This document shows positions 45,923 to 58,536 of a DNA stretch of 64,000 bases, in pieces; the first letter of the stretch is position 1, and the number at the start of each line of letters is the position of its first letter. A model generated the notes under the pieces. It saw only the letters and a list, made by a program, of their open reading frames with translations. It was not told the DNA's origin and made no database searches. The position numbers were made by a program, and so were the translations under genes. Origin of the DNA: Eucalyptus grandis. Its lineage: Eukaryota; Streptophyta; Magnoliopsida; Myrtales; Myrtaceae. Location: NCBI RefSeq assembly GCF_016545825.1, contig NC_052613.1:5952001-6016000 (forward strand), given 5' to 3'.

Positions 45923-46323
45923 ATAAGGGAAATATAATCCTAATAGCATAACTCAAACTATTGAGTAACACAAATCAAACATACAAGAAACATGTCCAGG
46001 AAATACTTAAATCACTTATCAAAAAGCACATCACGAATATTGACGTATCTTATTTTTCACAGATTAAGTGCTCTCATTGCAATGTCATAAGAGAGAGTTC
46101 TTCTTCCGTTTCTTGAGCAAGAGAGATGTCCTTTTTCTTCTTGTTCTTCTTCTCTTAAGAACACACGCTTTATTGAAGAGAAGCGTTCTTTTCACTTAAG
46201 AAGGATAACCACATATAATTGCCTTATATCGGTTATTCCATTTTATAAGTCGTGGGCCCTTTCGAGTTATAGGCTGGGTTAGCCCAACATGGGCGGCCCA
46301 CCACTCATAAAAAAAACCCATCA
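45923..46323 (-). mobile_element. Copia-type LTR with primer site
   Basis: On the minus strand the unit starts TGATGGGTTTTT and ends before TGGTATCAAAGC (45911-45922), a near-perfect initiator-tRNA primer site. The 3' end is ttat rather than CA, so it has decayed. About 200 bases of leader follow, and gag and pol are absent. Confidence 0.6.
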
Positions 46324-47209
46324 GTCCCCGTTTACTGGTAACTGCAACAAAGATTCCAAAGAGAGAAATTAAAAAAAAAAAAAAACTTTCAAGCTATATA
46401 ACTGCGACCCGCGTCCCCAAAAGACAAAATGAGCCCAAAACACATCAGAGGATCAATGGAGAACCGACCGGCCGACGAGAGACCAAAGCCATCACCTGCC
46501 ACGAGCTGAGATGCGAAGAGAGGCGGGGGATCGTTTATCAAGAACGAGCTCGAGGGGAGAACTTAAGCAACGCCGGGAGCGAACCGGTCGAATTGTTTCG
46601 AACAGCAACGAGCCTGGGTGTGATGATGTGAGAGAGTGGAGATGGAGCGAAGATTCAGAGTAGGATCGGAGAGAGAAGAGCCTGACCGAGTCCGAGGCAA
46701 CGAATTTGCAGAGGGAATATATCAAAGAAATCGAGTGAGGACCAATCAGTAGATGATAGATAGTCTCCAGTTGCTCTATGAGAGAGAGAGAGAGTGGGGC
46801 CGACCGCTTACTGGTTTCAGATATTTTTAATGGTGAATTCTCCTTAAATTTTGTGGTCAAATATTTGAGTTAGATAATACATAATAATAGATGAGTATAC
46901 TAGTTTAAGTTTTACGCAAGTTTATAATTTTTCGTGATATTAATACAATTTAACGAAAACTAACAGAAGATAAATTTGTCACAAATATACCAGTTTAAAA
47001 TTTTTTACGATTAAAAAATTAGTTTAAGATAAATTTGTCATAAATATACTAGTTTGAAATTTTTTGTTATCTAAAAATTAATTCAAAATAAATTTATTAC
47101 AGATGTGTTGATTTGAGTTTTTTTTGGTATGAACAATTTTTTTTTTTTATTTACTTTGGAGTGGAATCGTCCTGTAAACTAGTCCTTCCCTATTTTGGGG
47201 GAGATGCGC

Positions 47210-48280
47210 GCTTGCAGTTCCGCAGCGAATATTGGAAAAATATCACACATTGGCACACGTCTAATTCTATCGAGGTATTTTTCTCACCGTGGACAGAAAA
47301 AGAAAATGGGGATGTTCTGGCCGTAAAAAAAGCCACTAAAAACTAATGTTTGTGTTGGCCTTGTAAATTTAACATCTGCAGTATTTTGGAATTGTTTATT
47401 AAGCTTTTTCGATTTTTTGGGGGCTAGTTGAAATGAAATTGCCTTAGCTATGCATCTCTTGGAAAACTTAGGGTATGTTAGATAATATTTATGTTCCCGA
47501 AAATAATTTCTATTTAGAAATAACTTTTTTCATTTTTGTTCTTAGGAACAAAGAAGTACATTTTTTTATCTTGTTTCTATTCCAAATATATTTCTTGACT
47601 ATTGATTTGTTCCGGAGAATTGAAAAATTAGATAACATTACCAAATGGATTTTTGTTCATTTTCTATTTCGTGGAATAAACGAATAGAAAAATGGAAAAA
47701 TAGAATGGTTACCAAATTAACCCATTAATGGAGAAGAAACTAATCTTTTTTTTTTTTTTTAGTTTAATATTACAGAGCATTTGAAAATTTCAACTATTTT
47801 ACCGTATTACAAATGTGAATGATGGTAAGAAGAGCTCACATTATTCAATATGCAAGTCCATCCTAATTCCTCCAAAAATCTCAATGCAAAATTTGACAAG
47901 GCAACAGATCTAAAGATGGGAAATTCCATTGATCAAGTTCGAGCAACCATTTATGGCTACTTTTGCTGGGAAAAAAAAAAAGAGACATTTTGATTTCAGA
48001 ATTTCGAGCGGTTGATGTCACCCAATGTAAAATCTACTAGGTATAAATCTAGAATCGGGGAGTAGCCATGAAATAAAGTTATCGAAATACGATTAAACAA
48101 ATAATATTATAAGAATTGATTGAGAGTTTGAGACGACCCAAAAAAGATAAAGGGTAAAATATATTAGTTTGTTTGCTCAAAAAAATGATATTTTTGGTCC
48201 AAGGAGGGTGCTTCTGGGACCAAAAATCGTTGCTGCGCTCTCGCAGCATTATCTGATTGCATGATTTTTTTGGTTCCAAG
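47210..48280. repeat. Intergenic block, second copy of 30120-31000
   Basis: It has the same landmarks as the first copy, with an AT-rich MITE-like insert at about 47469-47720 (start gggtatgttagataat, end ggttaccaaattaaccc). Confidence 0.6.
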
Positions 48281-48432
48281 AATTAGTTTGTTGAATTGGG
48301 GGCAAAAAAAAAAAAAAAATTAGACATTCCTAAAGTATAATACCATCCCCCGTGTGACATTCATACTCGCATCGGGTAGAGTTGTAGCTTGATCACATTA
48401 ACTTGGGTGGACAAAATTAAGCAGTGAAACAA

Positions 48433-49524
48433 GGGAGAATTACCAAAAAAGTCCTAAACCTATTGTAATTGTACCAATTCAGTCATAAACTCTTTTTTCC
48501 CAATTTAGTCCTAAACCTTTTACTTTTGTTCCAGTTTAGTCCATCTGGCCAAAATTGGTCGGCCGGTGCCGACGTGGCAGCCGGCGGGCGCCGGCGTGAT
48601 TTTTTAATAATATTTTATTTTCAACATTTTTTATTAATTTTTTTTTCCTTTTTCCTTTTGTTTTTGCCTCCTCTTTCTTCCCCCTTCCTTGGGCTCGCGA
48701 TCGCAGCCTCGCCTTGGCCGCCGGACCGAGGGGATTCGGCGGGGCAAGCCCCCATCGGATCTCGGTGAGGAGGCCTCGCCCAAGTGACGGCGAGCCCCCT
48801 CGCCGGATCTCGGCGAGGGCTCGACTCGTGGCCGTCGCTAGGCGCGAGCTCGCCTCGCAGCTTGCCGGCGAGGTGAGCCCTCACTAGACGCGACGGCGAG
48901 CCCCGCCGGATCTCGGCGAGGGCTTGCTTCGCCCGGCGACCGCGAGTCGAGCCTCGCCGATCCAGCGACGGGCCTCGCCGCCGCCGGGCGTGAGCTCGCC
49001 TCGCGGTCGCCAGCGAGGCGAGGCCTCGCCGGACGCGACGGCGAGCCCCTAGCCGGATCGGTGAGGGCTCGCCTCGCGTGACGACCACGAGGCAAGCTCG
49101 CGCCCAGCGACGGCGGGTGAGGCAAGCCCTCGCCAAACGCGACGGTGAGCCCCCTCCCCGTCGTTGGTGCGAGCTCGCCTTACGGTTGCCGCGCGAGGCA
49201 AGCTCGCGCCCCGACGGCGAGGCCTCCTGCCCCATTGAATCGCCTTAGTCCGGCGACCGCCAGCCGGCTGGTCGCCGAGCCCAATGAAGGAGGAGGGAGG
49301 AGGAAAAAAAAAGAAAAAAATAATAAAAATAACAAAAATAATAAAATATTATTAGAAAAAGCTTGCCGGCACCGGCCAGCCCCACGTCAATGCTGGCCGG
49401 CTAATTTTGGCCAGATGGATTGAACTGGAACAAAAGTAAAAGATTTAGGACTAAATTGGCTAAAAAAAGTTTAGGACTGAATTGGCACAATTGCAATAGG
49501 TTTAAGACTTTTTGGTAATTCTCC
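48433..49524. mobile_element. MULE-like MITE with long inverted arms and GC-rich core, 1.09 kb
   Basis: The ends are GGGAGAATTACCAAAAAAGTC and TTTTTGGTAATTCTCC. The inverted arms extend at least 150 bp (ttagtcctaaa..cttttact..ttccagtttagtccatctggcc against its reverse). The 9-bp flanks GTGAAACAA (48424-48432) and GTGAAACGA (49525-49533) differ by one base. The same module without insert, gagtgaaatgatgatgcc, occurs at about 12709. The core (48680-49290) repeats gcgag and ctcgcc words, so long frames are open on the minus strand (up to 204 codons) without known domains. Confidence 0.8.
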
Positions 49525-50063
49525 GTGAAACGATGATGCGGAAAATATATTTCTTTTGCTCGTTAGGTTTCCCGTATCATTAAGAATGGTCTCATTTCAG
49601 TTTTCCAAATACCAAAATACATTGGTAAAAAAATCCTCCAGTTCATATGAATAATGAAAAATAATGTAACAATGAACCTCATTAAAAACTTGTCAAGAAA
49701 CTCGCCCAATGCGGGGGACACTCACCGGCCTTACTCTCAAAAGTAAAAGAAAGGTAAAGAAAAGAAGGAAAAGAAGAAGAAAAAAAAACCAAAAAATTAT
49801 TGAAAATAGGTTCTTCATTTTTTGGAATCTGAAACCTACCCTACATAATCTAAAATCTGGAATTTATCCCATTACAAGTTTTGGAGTAGGCTCCGGGTCT
49901 ACTTACATTCCACCTATATAATTAATTGAATCATTGCAGTGAATTAAAATCTGTAATTACCACCACCTGTTGTTATAATTAATTGATCATAATTTATATT
50001 TAGATACACAAAAAAATATGAATATTAATAAAGTAAAAGTCTTAATTATAAAATAAAAGCTTA

Positions 50064-50954
50064 GGCCCTATTTGGTAACCATCCAAACAGGGCCAAATTA
50101 TGATTTTTTGTTCCCAAAATCAGTTTGGGCCTAGAATCGCGTTTGGTAAAATTTTTTGTTCCCGTGAATGTTGAGAGTAGAATTGAGAATAAAAAAAAAA
50201 AAAAATGTGATTCTTGTTCCAGAATTAGAATTGAGAATTAAAACTCTTCTTCTTCTTCATCGACGCCATCCTCGTGACCGCTGCTCGTCGCCGCCGCTCG
50301 TCGCCGCCGGTGCCACCGCCCACCACTGCTGGTCGCTGCCATCCACCCTTGCCTCGTTGTCGGCAATTAATCCGGCAAGCTCGTTGGAGACTCGCTAAAG
50401 GCAAGCCCAGCCACTAGTGAGGCTCGGCCTCGCCAAGCCATGGTGAGGTCCGACGAGCTCGTCGAAGGCAAGCCTAGCCATCGGTGAGGTCGAGTCTCGC
50501 CGATGGCTAGGTCGGCCTCGCCGAGGCTGGGTGAGGCCCGCCCAGCCTAGCCCCGGTGAGGCTCGCCCAGCCCCAGCGAGGCTGAGCCTCGCCCAACTAC
50601 CAGCGAGGCTTGGCCAAACGCTCACCGGCCTCCCCGAGGGCCAGTGATGCTTGCCACCAAAGAAGAAGAATAATAGGAGAAAAAAGGAAAAAAAAAAAAA
50701 AAAAAAAAGAAAAAAAGGAAAAAAAGAAGAAAAAAAGGAAAAAGTTATAAAAATTATTTAAAAATTAAAAGAAATTGATTTGTAATAGAATCAATGAACA
50801 TGGTACCAAACGCAATTCTATTCCAGAATCAGAAATTTTGTATAGTTACCAAACGCGTTTTTTTACTCATAATCAATTCCCGGAAACATAATAAAAAATA
50901 ATCATTTCCGATCAGAATTTGTTCCTGGGAACAGAATCGTTACCAAACGCGCCC
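50064..50954. mobile_element. PIF/Harbinger-like MITE with GC-rich core, 891 bp
   Basis: The ends GGCCCTATTTGGTAAC and GTTACCAAACGCGCCC are inverted repeats, with TTA at both borders (50061-50063 and 50955-50957). Arms contain ccaaaatcag and gaatcg words on both sides. The core (50260-50660) is made of gaggctcgcc and gcgaggct words and ends in aaagaagaagaa. Confidence 0.78.
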
Positions 50955-51799
50955 TTAGATTAGTACTTCGAGACTATATACTCATTATTGAACGGCATGA
51001 AATATCGAAGAATTGTGCGAAGACATTGACCAAGAACAATATTAAAACTTGTTTAAGATTCTATGTTACAAGTTCCAGACTTCGAGTTCCTTCAAATCAA
51101 GAATGTGTAACCTACCTCTTGAAACAAGTTACTTATATTTTGGAACTTGGAACCCATCCTATATACTTTGGAACTTGGAACCTATAGATTCACATCGGTT
51201 TGGTTCTCAAGTTCAAAGTTCTACCTTAGAACCATCCTCATCCTTAGATATTGTCATTGTGTCAAACTCCATCTATGCGAAGGACACAAATCACCGACCA
51301 TCCACCTCCTTCTTCCTCCTTTCTCTCATAGCCCTTTCACAAGAAGAAAAAAGAGAGGAAAAAATAAAAAAAAGTTCCAAAAAATTGTAAAAAATAACCA
51401 CATTAGCATTAGCCATGACATATAGGATGACTAGTATCAACATTTAGGGTTTCTAGCCAAAATTAAATGAATGAACTACATTGACAAATTGTCAAAAAGT
51501 CTATGGCTTAGTTTAAAAACTTGAAACGTGCGATTCGTTCGATAAATTCCTACCTCTCTATCTATCATTATAACTAAATCGGGACAATTGAAATTCACTT
51601 TAATGCCAAAAATATAAAAGAAAGGAAGATCACAAAAAGATCCTCAATTTGGACAAATTTGTTAAACCGATAATGACAAATGGAAAGATCCACAATTTGG
51701 ACATTATCTATTAAGGTTATCCCGCATCAATCATTGAAAAGGTTGATGATCGTTTATAAGTGTGCAGGAAAGCCTTACTCTTTGAACTAACACCATCCA

Positions 51800-52065
51800 A
51801 CAAATGATATTAGAGCCGATGGTTGATTAATGACCCACTCTCAATGGTGTTTGGTGAATATCTTAAGGAGGAATCTAGTAAATCAACACAGTTTCCGGGC
51901 AAGTGTTATTGTGATGTAGTTGGTTCAGTCGGGAAAAAAAAAGAAAAAAAGAAAAGAAAAGACCATTGGACGTTGGAGATTGAAGTTGATATAATTTAAT
52001 ATAGAAGGATACCTGAATTAAGGGGGAGTAAACATGATACTAGAACTCAAACTTGAGGGAGAGAT
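51800..52065 (+). mobile_element. TRIM internal unit, locus B
   Basis: It starts with a primer-site-like atattagagccgatgg and ends with a purine tract (cttgagggagagat) just before the LTR at 52066. It is related to the internal unit at 5802-6099. The LTR to its left is of a different, degraded type. Confidence 0.6.
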
Positions 52066-52265
52066 TGTTAGAGAAGTCTCACATTGAACATTGAAGAATT
52101 GATGTAGTATGGAACTATTAATATATCATAGTTATTCCATAATCATTGACTTAAGCTTTTGAGTAAGGTGAGTGCAACTACATATGTTGACAGGCTTGAA
52201 TTTATGCTCTCTCTTAGCGATCTCCCTAAATGAAAGTATCGGATTTTTGTTGCACGCTCTCAATA
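52066..52265 (+). mobile_element. TRIM LTR, locus B, copy 1
   Basis: It begins TGTTAGAGAAGTCTCACATTG, ends gctctcaata and is followed by TGGAATCAAAGCCGATGG, a primer site. Confidence 0.65.
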
Positions 52266-52411
52266 AATGGAATCAAAGCCGATGGTTATTGTTTCTTTTC
52301 TTTCTTCAGTTCTTTTTTTCTATGATTCAAGTTGGTATAAGTCAATACAAAAGGATACCCGAATTAAGGGAGAATAAACTTAACACTGGAATTCACACAT
52401 GAAGGGGAGAT

Positions 52412-52613
52412 TATTACAGAAGTCCCACATCGAATATCGAAGAAATGATGTGATATTGAACAGTTAATATATCCTAGTTTGTCCATTACTCATTGGTTTA
52501 AGTTTTTAAAGAAAGATGAGTCAAACTGGATATGTTGACGGGTTCAGACTTGAGCTTCCTCTTAGTGATCTCCTCATGTGAAGGTATCAAACTTTTGTTA
52601 TGCACTCCCAATA
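52412..52613 (+). mobile_element. TRIM LTR, locus B, copy 2
   Basis: It begins tattacagaagtcccacatcg, ends actcccaata and is preceded by the purine tract gaaggggaga. Another primer-like sequence (tgatattagagtgaatgg) follows. The internal unit between the two LTRs is only about 146 bp. Confidence 0.65.
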
Positions 52614-53373
52614 AATGATATTAGAGTGAATGGTTGCAATTTCTATCTAGATGGGCGTTGTAGAGCACTACACTATTTGATATATCCATAACCTGCTTAT
52701 ATCGATGCCCTATCTTACTCAGTCACGCTTATATCACACTTTACAATTTTAATTCCATATTTTTTGGCAAATTTATTGAAATCACATATTCACCTCTCTT
52801 TTAAGTGATACTATTAGCCTACATCATAATAAACTTCCCGTGTTGGATGAGAGCCCTAACTCTATTTAGCTCATTCTTACTTTATAATGTTGTAGGAAAT
52901 ATGAAAAGATATCTTCACACTAGCCGTCATACGTCAGTTACAGTGAGCAGTACTAGTCCTGTTTGGAAATGGGAGGAAAGGACCACCAATTTATTACATA
53001 ATGTGATCAATAATGTGGTGGTTTGATTCTTTCTGCATGTTGATGTGGCAATAAAGCCATCACCCATACTTAAGAACTTCCAACATAGGGAGCAACCTTT
53101 GCTTTAAACTTTAAAATAACAATGTTAGGCATGTCTAAGAAATTTTAAGATTTCGTAGGCTCCTAATTTTGGAGGAACCTAAAAATGTGGGATCGAGAAT
53201 CGGATTAGGTCTTACTTGAACTTGAACCGGATCGGTTCTTATGGATCCAGTTCTACGGTTATCGGTTCTAGTTTGGAACTATGCTCATTTCTAATTGTGC
53301 AGCTCAATGTGTGTTCTTTGTGCAACATCTGAAAGGGGAGCTCCAATGTGGTCACTTTCATGGTCAAATTGGT

Positions 53374-53374
<1 letters not shown>

Positions 53375-53422
<48 letters not shown>
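53375..53422. repeat. T48 homopolymer
   Basis: It is a pure T run. It could be the poly(A) tail of a minus-strand retroposon whose body would lie at 53423-53600, but no source gene was recognised. Confidence 0.9.
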
Positions 53423-53423
<1 letters not shown>

Positions 53424-53599
53424 TGTGTCTGGTTTATATCTATTTTATAAGCCATTATGTGTGTCATGTGCTGTGGGATATTTGCGAAACCATACTTCCT
53501 TACTCATGCATCTTCACTCCAGCCCCAAGAAGGTGGTGAATCAAACTCTCCATTCTCCCATTACTAAGAGGAAAAGGTGACCATTAAGGTAATCTCCGG

Positions 53600-54786
53600 T
53601 GGTTAGTCAAACTCGTATTAATTGACCACTATTCATTTCTCTTAAACAAAGACTTCTTTTGTACTCCATAAATAAATAAATAAATATTCATAGAATGAAC
53701 GAGCCCCTTATTTTGTCCTGTAGAGGCTGAGAGCTTCCTTCTTTCTAGTGTAGATATGATATTAAGCCCCTTCATTGCAAACTAGTATAAGAAATTACTT
53801 CACCAAATTAATCATAATTTAAATAGGAAAGTGCACACTTGTTCAAACTTGAGATATAATAACGCTTACAAAAAGTAAACGAGAAATGCTCATGTGATCG
53901 TCTTTAATCTACTGTGAGAATAATAATATATTTTGAATCACAAAGAAATAAATAACAAATAATTGAAAATTGTTGTGGGGTCTACGACAATACTATCCAT
54001 AGATGAAATTATTTAGTATATTGGATTTCAATTGATTATTTGTGGCTTCATTGCGTGTGCATGATTCTACTCTACAAGAACTCCAAGTCATTCTCCTTTA
54101 CCAAAAAAAAAAAAAAACTCCAAGTCATTCTCTTGAAGCTCTTCCTTTTCATTATAAATGATTTGCTTGCCCCAAAATGACCTGGTAGAGTTTGGTTTTT
54201 TTGGGGGTGATAGCGGTAATGTTGATAGATAAAGCTCCCTTCTGCCTTTGCACTCAAGGGCCAATCTCCGTCCGGCTTGGGGAAACCTCATACGACTCTT
54301 TCCTTACGTGCATAATGAGAATAATATATAGTTTGAAGCCCATGACATACTACTATTCTAATAGTAACCCAAAGCAAAACCAAAAATCACTGCCGTGCAG
54401 GGATCAAAGGGTTATCTTCCTACATGTTCTTTTTACTGCTAGAACCAGTAAGTATCATTCACGGATGTTCAATGTGTTGCTTTCTAATTCGCCGTTTGAG
54501 GTGTATTCACTAAGCTAGCATGATGGGGAGCCGGTGCAGGTCCTCTTGAATGAAGACGAAGTTTAAGAAATAGAATGAAGAAACAGCATATTAAAGCTCC
54601 CAGACAGGGGAAGTGAACAAGATAAAACCCAAGCCAACCCATTTTTATAGATCCAAGCCCGATGAAGAAGCCAGGTAAGGATAACAAGGAGTCTCAAGAG
54701 CGGATTATGCTTGGAAATCACCAGGATGGTGCAGCACGAGGAAAAAGGGGCTCAAAACACTTCATGATTGATGGCCATCTGAAAAC
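53600..54786. other. Unassigned sequence left of the Tat element
   Basis: Nothing is supported beyond short A and T tracts. Confidence 0.35.
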
Positions 54787-57503
54787 CGTTGACACCTAAA
54801 TTTTTGCATAAAAAATGGATTAATTTTTACCCCAAAAATAAATAAATAAGAATTGCACGATATATAGTTTAGGAACATTTATCTTATTTTGTTTTATTGA
54901 ACTGCCGGTGAGCGCAAGGTTTTTCACATATTCCGTTGAGATTTTTCACATATTTAGATAATATACACCAAGGGACATTTTTGAGCAGAAAGGAAATTCT
55001 TAGATGGAATATTTGGAAAATGCAAAGGGAATATTGCACGCGTGCAACGATATATTTAGGGGATTATGCACAAGCAAAATTAGAAACAAAATATGCAACA
55101 AAGATTAAAATTTTTCCCTTATAAAAGGTGCGGTGCGTGTATGGAGACAGGAGGAGAGATTTCGAAAAAAATTTGAGGAAAAAGCGTGAGGGCCTCTCTT
55201 GGTTTCTAGGTCAAGGAAAAGTGAAAAGGTAAAAGAAAAGAGAAGAGTGAGAGGGAGGAGAGGACCAGTGAGTGACGTGAGAGAGAGAGAAAAAAAGAAA
55301 AAAAAAAAAAAAGGGCTGCATCGTTGTCTTCCTCGCAACGTTCCCCACGCCTAGTCCGTTTGACCACCGCTACCGCCGGCCACCGTCACTCTGAGCACCT
55401 CTCCGCAATGCCCGGGCTGCTCTGCCGTTGCCTCACCTGCTTCGACCTGCGACCCCATCCGCCGTTGCAATGCCTTCGTCTGCTGTCGTTGCTGTAACTT
55501 TCTGCCCTATGAGAGACGCTCGCAACCCACCATCGACGATCAGCAGCACCACCGGAGTTCGATGCCGTTGCTGCTTCCCTCCTGCCATTGCTTGCCCGCA
55601 TCAACTGCCGGACCCCCTCGGCCTCCGTCTCCGCACCTGCTCAAAGTCCGATTTGCCACACGAGAACGCCAATCTTGCCCCCTGACTTGTCCGCAACCCA
55701 CAAGCCAGCAGATCCCAAGTCGGCTTGCCGCACCTCCACTACTGCTGCGCCTCTGATCGCCCAAGTACTAGCAACCCCGTCGCTCGAGTACTCCTTTGCC
55801 CGCTGACCTGCGCCACCGCTCTAACGCCGTTGCTCAACCGTCGATCTTCACCTCAGCAGCCGCAACCCGACGCCCCTATAGCTTTCGCCTTCTGTTGCTG
55901 CCTGACGCCATCGGAGTCCACCACCAGAATGCTTCGCCGCTAGTCGCCGTCGCCGCTGACCCACCCGTTGCCGGCCTTTGCCGGAGCTCTGAATGCCGGT
56001 GACCCAATCCCCGATGACCCACCGAAGCTCCCAGCCGTGGGTGAAGAAAGCAAGAAAAGGAAAAAAAAAAAAGGAAAATCATTACGTAGTTTTCTATTTA
56101 TTTTATTTTATTTTACTTTTTTAGTATAAGATTGAGATTGCCTGACATGAAATTGCCTCTGAAATTTGGGATTGATAGTCCGATTTTTGTGTCCGAATTC
56201 GACTCGCACGCTTGCAAAATTGTCAACTGATCTCACGCCCGAGATTTGATTTGCAATTTAGTTTAAAATTGGCCAACCCGATCTCATGCGTGAGATATAG
56301 TTCGCCAATTTATGGATATTAATCCTATATTGTCTGATTTGCTGTCGTGTTGGTTGAATCAATTTTATTTTCGTAAAAGAAAAAAATCCAAAAATATTTG
56401 AATTAGGATTATGTTTGTTTTAGAATATTTCTTGTTATCATGCCTATTTAGAATGGGGATTTTATTTCGAATTTAAAAAAATCCAAAAGAAATGCATTCA
56501 TTTAGGATGTTAGTTTTTTTTTTTCTTCAAATTTAAGTTGTATGTTTAATCATATGGCAATTTTAAATTTAGAATTTTATAATAAAAAAAACACACAAAA
56601 ATTATCATGCATATGTCATGTAGAGTTAGAGCATTCTTTGCACGTCATTGCATGTTAGGATTGCATGTTTATTCATTATAGGTTTAGATAATTTCTCCTA
56701 GATAGATTGCATGTTTTTTTAGGATAATAGAAAAATCATGCGCATGTCATATAGAATTAGGTTCATGAAAATGCACGTCATTTAGTGATTGTTGTTAGAT
56801 CCATTTAATTAGAAATTGTTTGTATTAGAGTTAAGTCATTAAATTAACTTAGATTGCACATTTAATTATTGCATCTTTTTACTCATGTCATATAATTTAT
56901 TTTATACAACACATCATTTCACGTTAGATTAGAAGCATTGCATTGCATATGGATTATATCCTCATTAAATTAGTGAAAACAAAAATTGAGTAATTGTGTG
57001 TTAATTAGAAATCATATCTAGAATTGTCTATGTGAATTTTGATTTAACATTTGCATATGCTTTTGTTGCTATGAGGTAAGTCCTGCAATTTTTATTCATT
57101 GTTTTCTCTAGGTGTTAAATTGGTGGTTTGCATATCTCGCATGATCACCTCACATGTTAGGAAATAAGTTAAAATCAAATTCAAGCTGCTTGCCAAACAC
57201 TTTTTTTCAAAATAAAAGAGAAAGGTACCGAAAAGCATTAGATAAATCTAATATAATCAATTCTCCGAACTCGCAATATCTGGTTCGTAGAAGTAAAGTG
57301 AAACTCCAGTTACTTTACTTGGGTTTCTAATCGACCCACTAAAAATAGATTAGTGGCGACTCCTAATTGAAAAATCTTTTGCATGATAAATATTTCAACC
57401 TAAGTCGCGAATTGGTATAGGCTTAGGAGAGCATGAGTTAAGTTAGATTTAGTAGTCCATTAGCCTAATTTTAGGTGGTGCACCCGAAATTTTGGTCGTG
57501 ACA
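54787..57503 (+). mobile_element. 5' LTR of a Tat-lineage Ty3/Gypsy element, 2.7 kb
   Basis: The start cgttgacacctaaatttttg matches the 3' LTR start tgtcgacacctaaatttttg with a decayed first base. The end is ggtcgtgaca. A TATA box TATAAAAGG is at 55120-55128, placing the transcript start near 55150. The next kilobase (55320-56040) is GC-rich and corresponds to the R-U5 part. The last 1026 bases align with 62300-63325. Long LTRs of this kind are typical of Tat elements. Confidence 0.75.
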
Positions 57504-57506
57504 GCT

Positions 57507-57524
57507 TGGCGACTCTACTGTGGA
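57507..57524 (+). promoter_or_regulatory. Primer-binding site of the Tat element
   Basis: TGGCGACTCTACTGTGGA begins three bases after the LTR end. TGGCGACTC-type primer sites are known for Ogre/Tat elements. Confidence 0.7.
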
Positions 57525-58536
57525 TATGAGTTAGAACTCTTAGTGGACTTAGGCCAATTTTCTCTTATATTTGAAAAAATATTTTTGTTTGGCAGCGAGA
57601 ATTCTAGGTACATCCCTAACATTTAAGATGTTAAATGTTCTTATAAGATGAGAAGTATAAGGGGAAGTGTTTGCTAACATTTGTTTTGCAGGAAGGTGTA
57701 GGAATGTATGGTTTACTTTCACATATGAAGTATTGCTTTATATAAAATGTCGTGCATGCCTTGCATCTAGCACTACACTATTGCACACACAACCTACTGC
57801 CAGACTTGGGCTGCATAGGGTTATCTAGGATGGTGTCGAGATGGATACCACTCCGACTGCATGCCCGCGGTATGAGTCGCCCATCTTGATTCCGAAGTTT
57901 CTTTTTTAGTGTCAATAGTACCCACCTTGGTTCGCATGCCTCCGACCTGGGTCAGCTCTTTGACCAAGCCAAAGTCATAAGAACCTGACTTAGTCCACAC
58001 GCCTGCGGCTAGTTCGATCATCCTTGTGGCTTCACTTTGCTAGGCATGTCTAGAGTAGAAATCAAGTCTCACATCTCATGTGCAAGTCTATGTGATTGCC
58101 ATTAATTTTCCTTGGCGAAGTAAGTCTTCTATCCCTATACTATGCAATTTACTTGCTTTGTCATACTTTTGGTCCGTCCATGACAATCTAGGTTAGTCAT
58201 TTGATCTAATTTCTTTGTCAATCATAAATGAAATGAGGGAATTTCCATGCAATGAATCATTTGGAAAATAATAAAAAAAAACTTTGGATTTGTTTTCAAT
58301 TCATGTCTAGGAAATTTGGTTCTTGCTTTGGGTGTATTGTTTTTATTTTATTTTTAGGAAATTCCATTTTTGCACAAACTTTTCAGAAAAAAAGAAAAAG
58401 AAAAAGAAAAATTGATTAGATCATTGTCATGGATTGGTTCTCTATTTACACCTCATGCTTACATATTTTCATTCGTTTGAATTAGGTGATAACGGATCCT
58501 CCACGTTTGCCCATTATTACACGATCGAGAGCAAAA

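Noticed and set aside
45575..45949. 124-codon minus frame as a protein gene
   Set aside because: It spans the Copia primer site and leader, then enters a MITE core. No gag or pol motif is present.
48621..49235. 204-codon minus frame rich in Arg, Ala, Ser and Gly
   Set aside because: It lies in the GC-rich core of a MITE. Composition explains the lack of stops, and overlapping frames are open as well.
55320..56040. GC-rich frames as a host gene
   Set aside because: They lie inside the 5' Tat LTR downstream of its TATA box, and several frames are open together because of composition.
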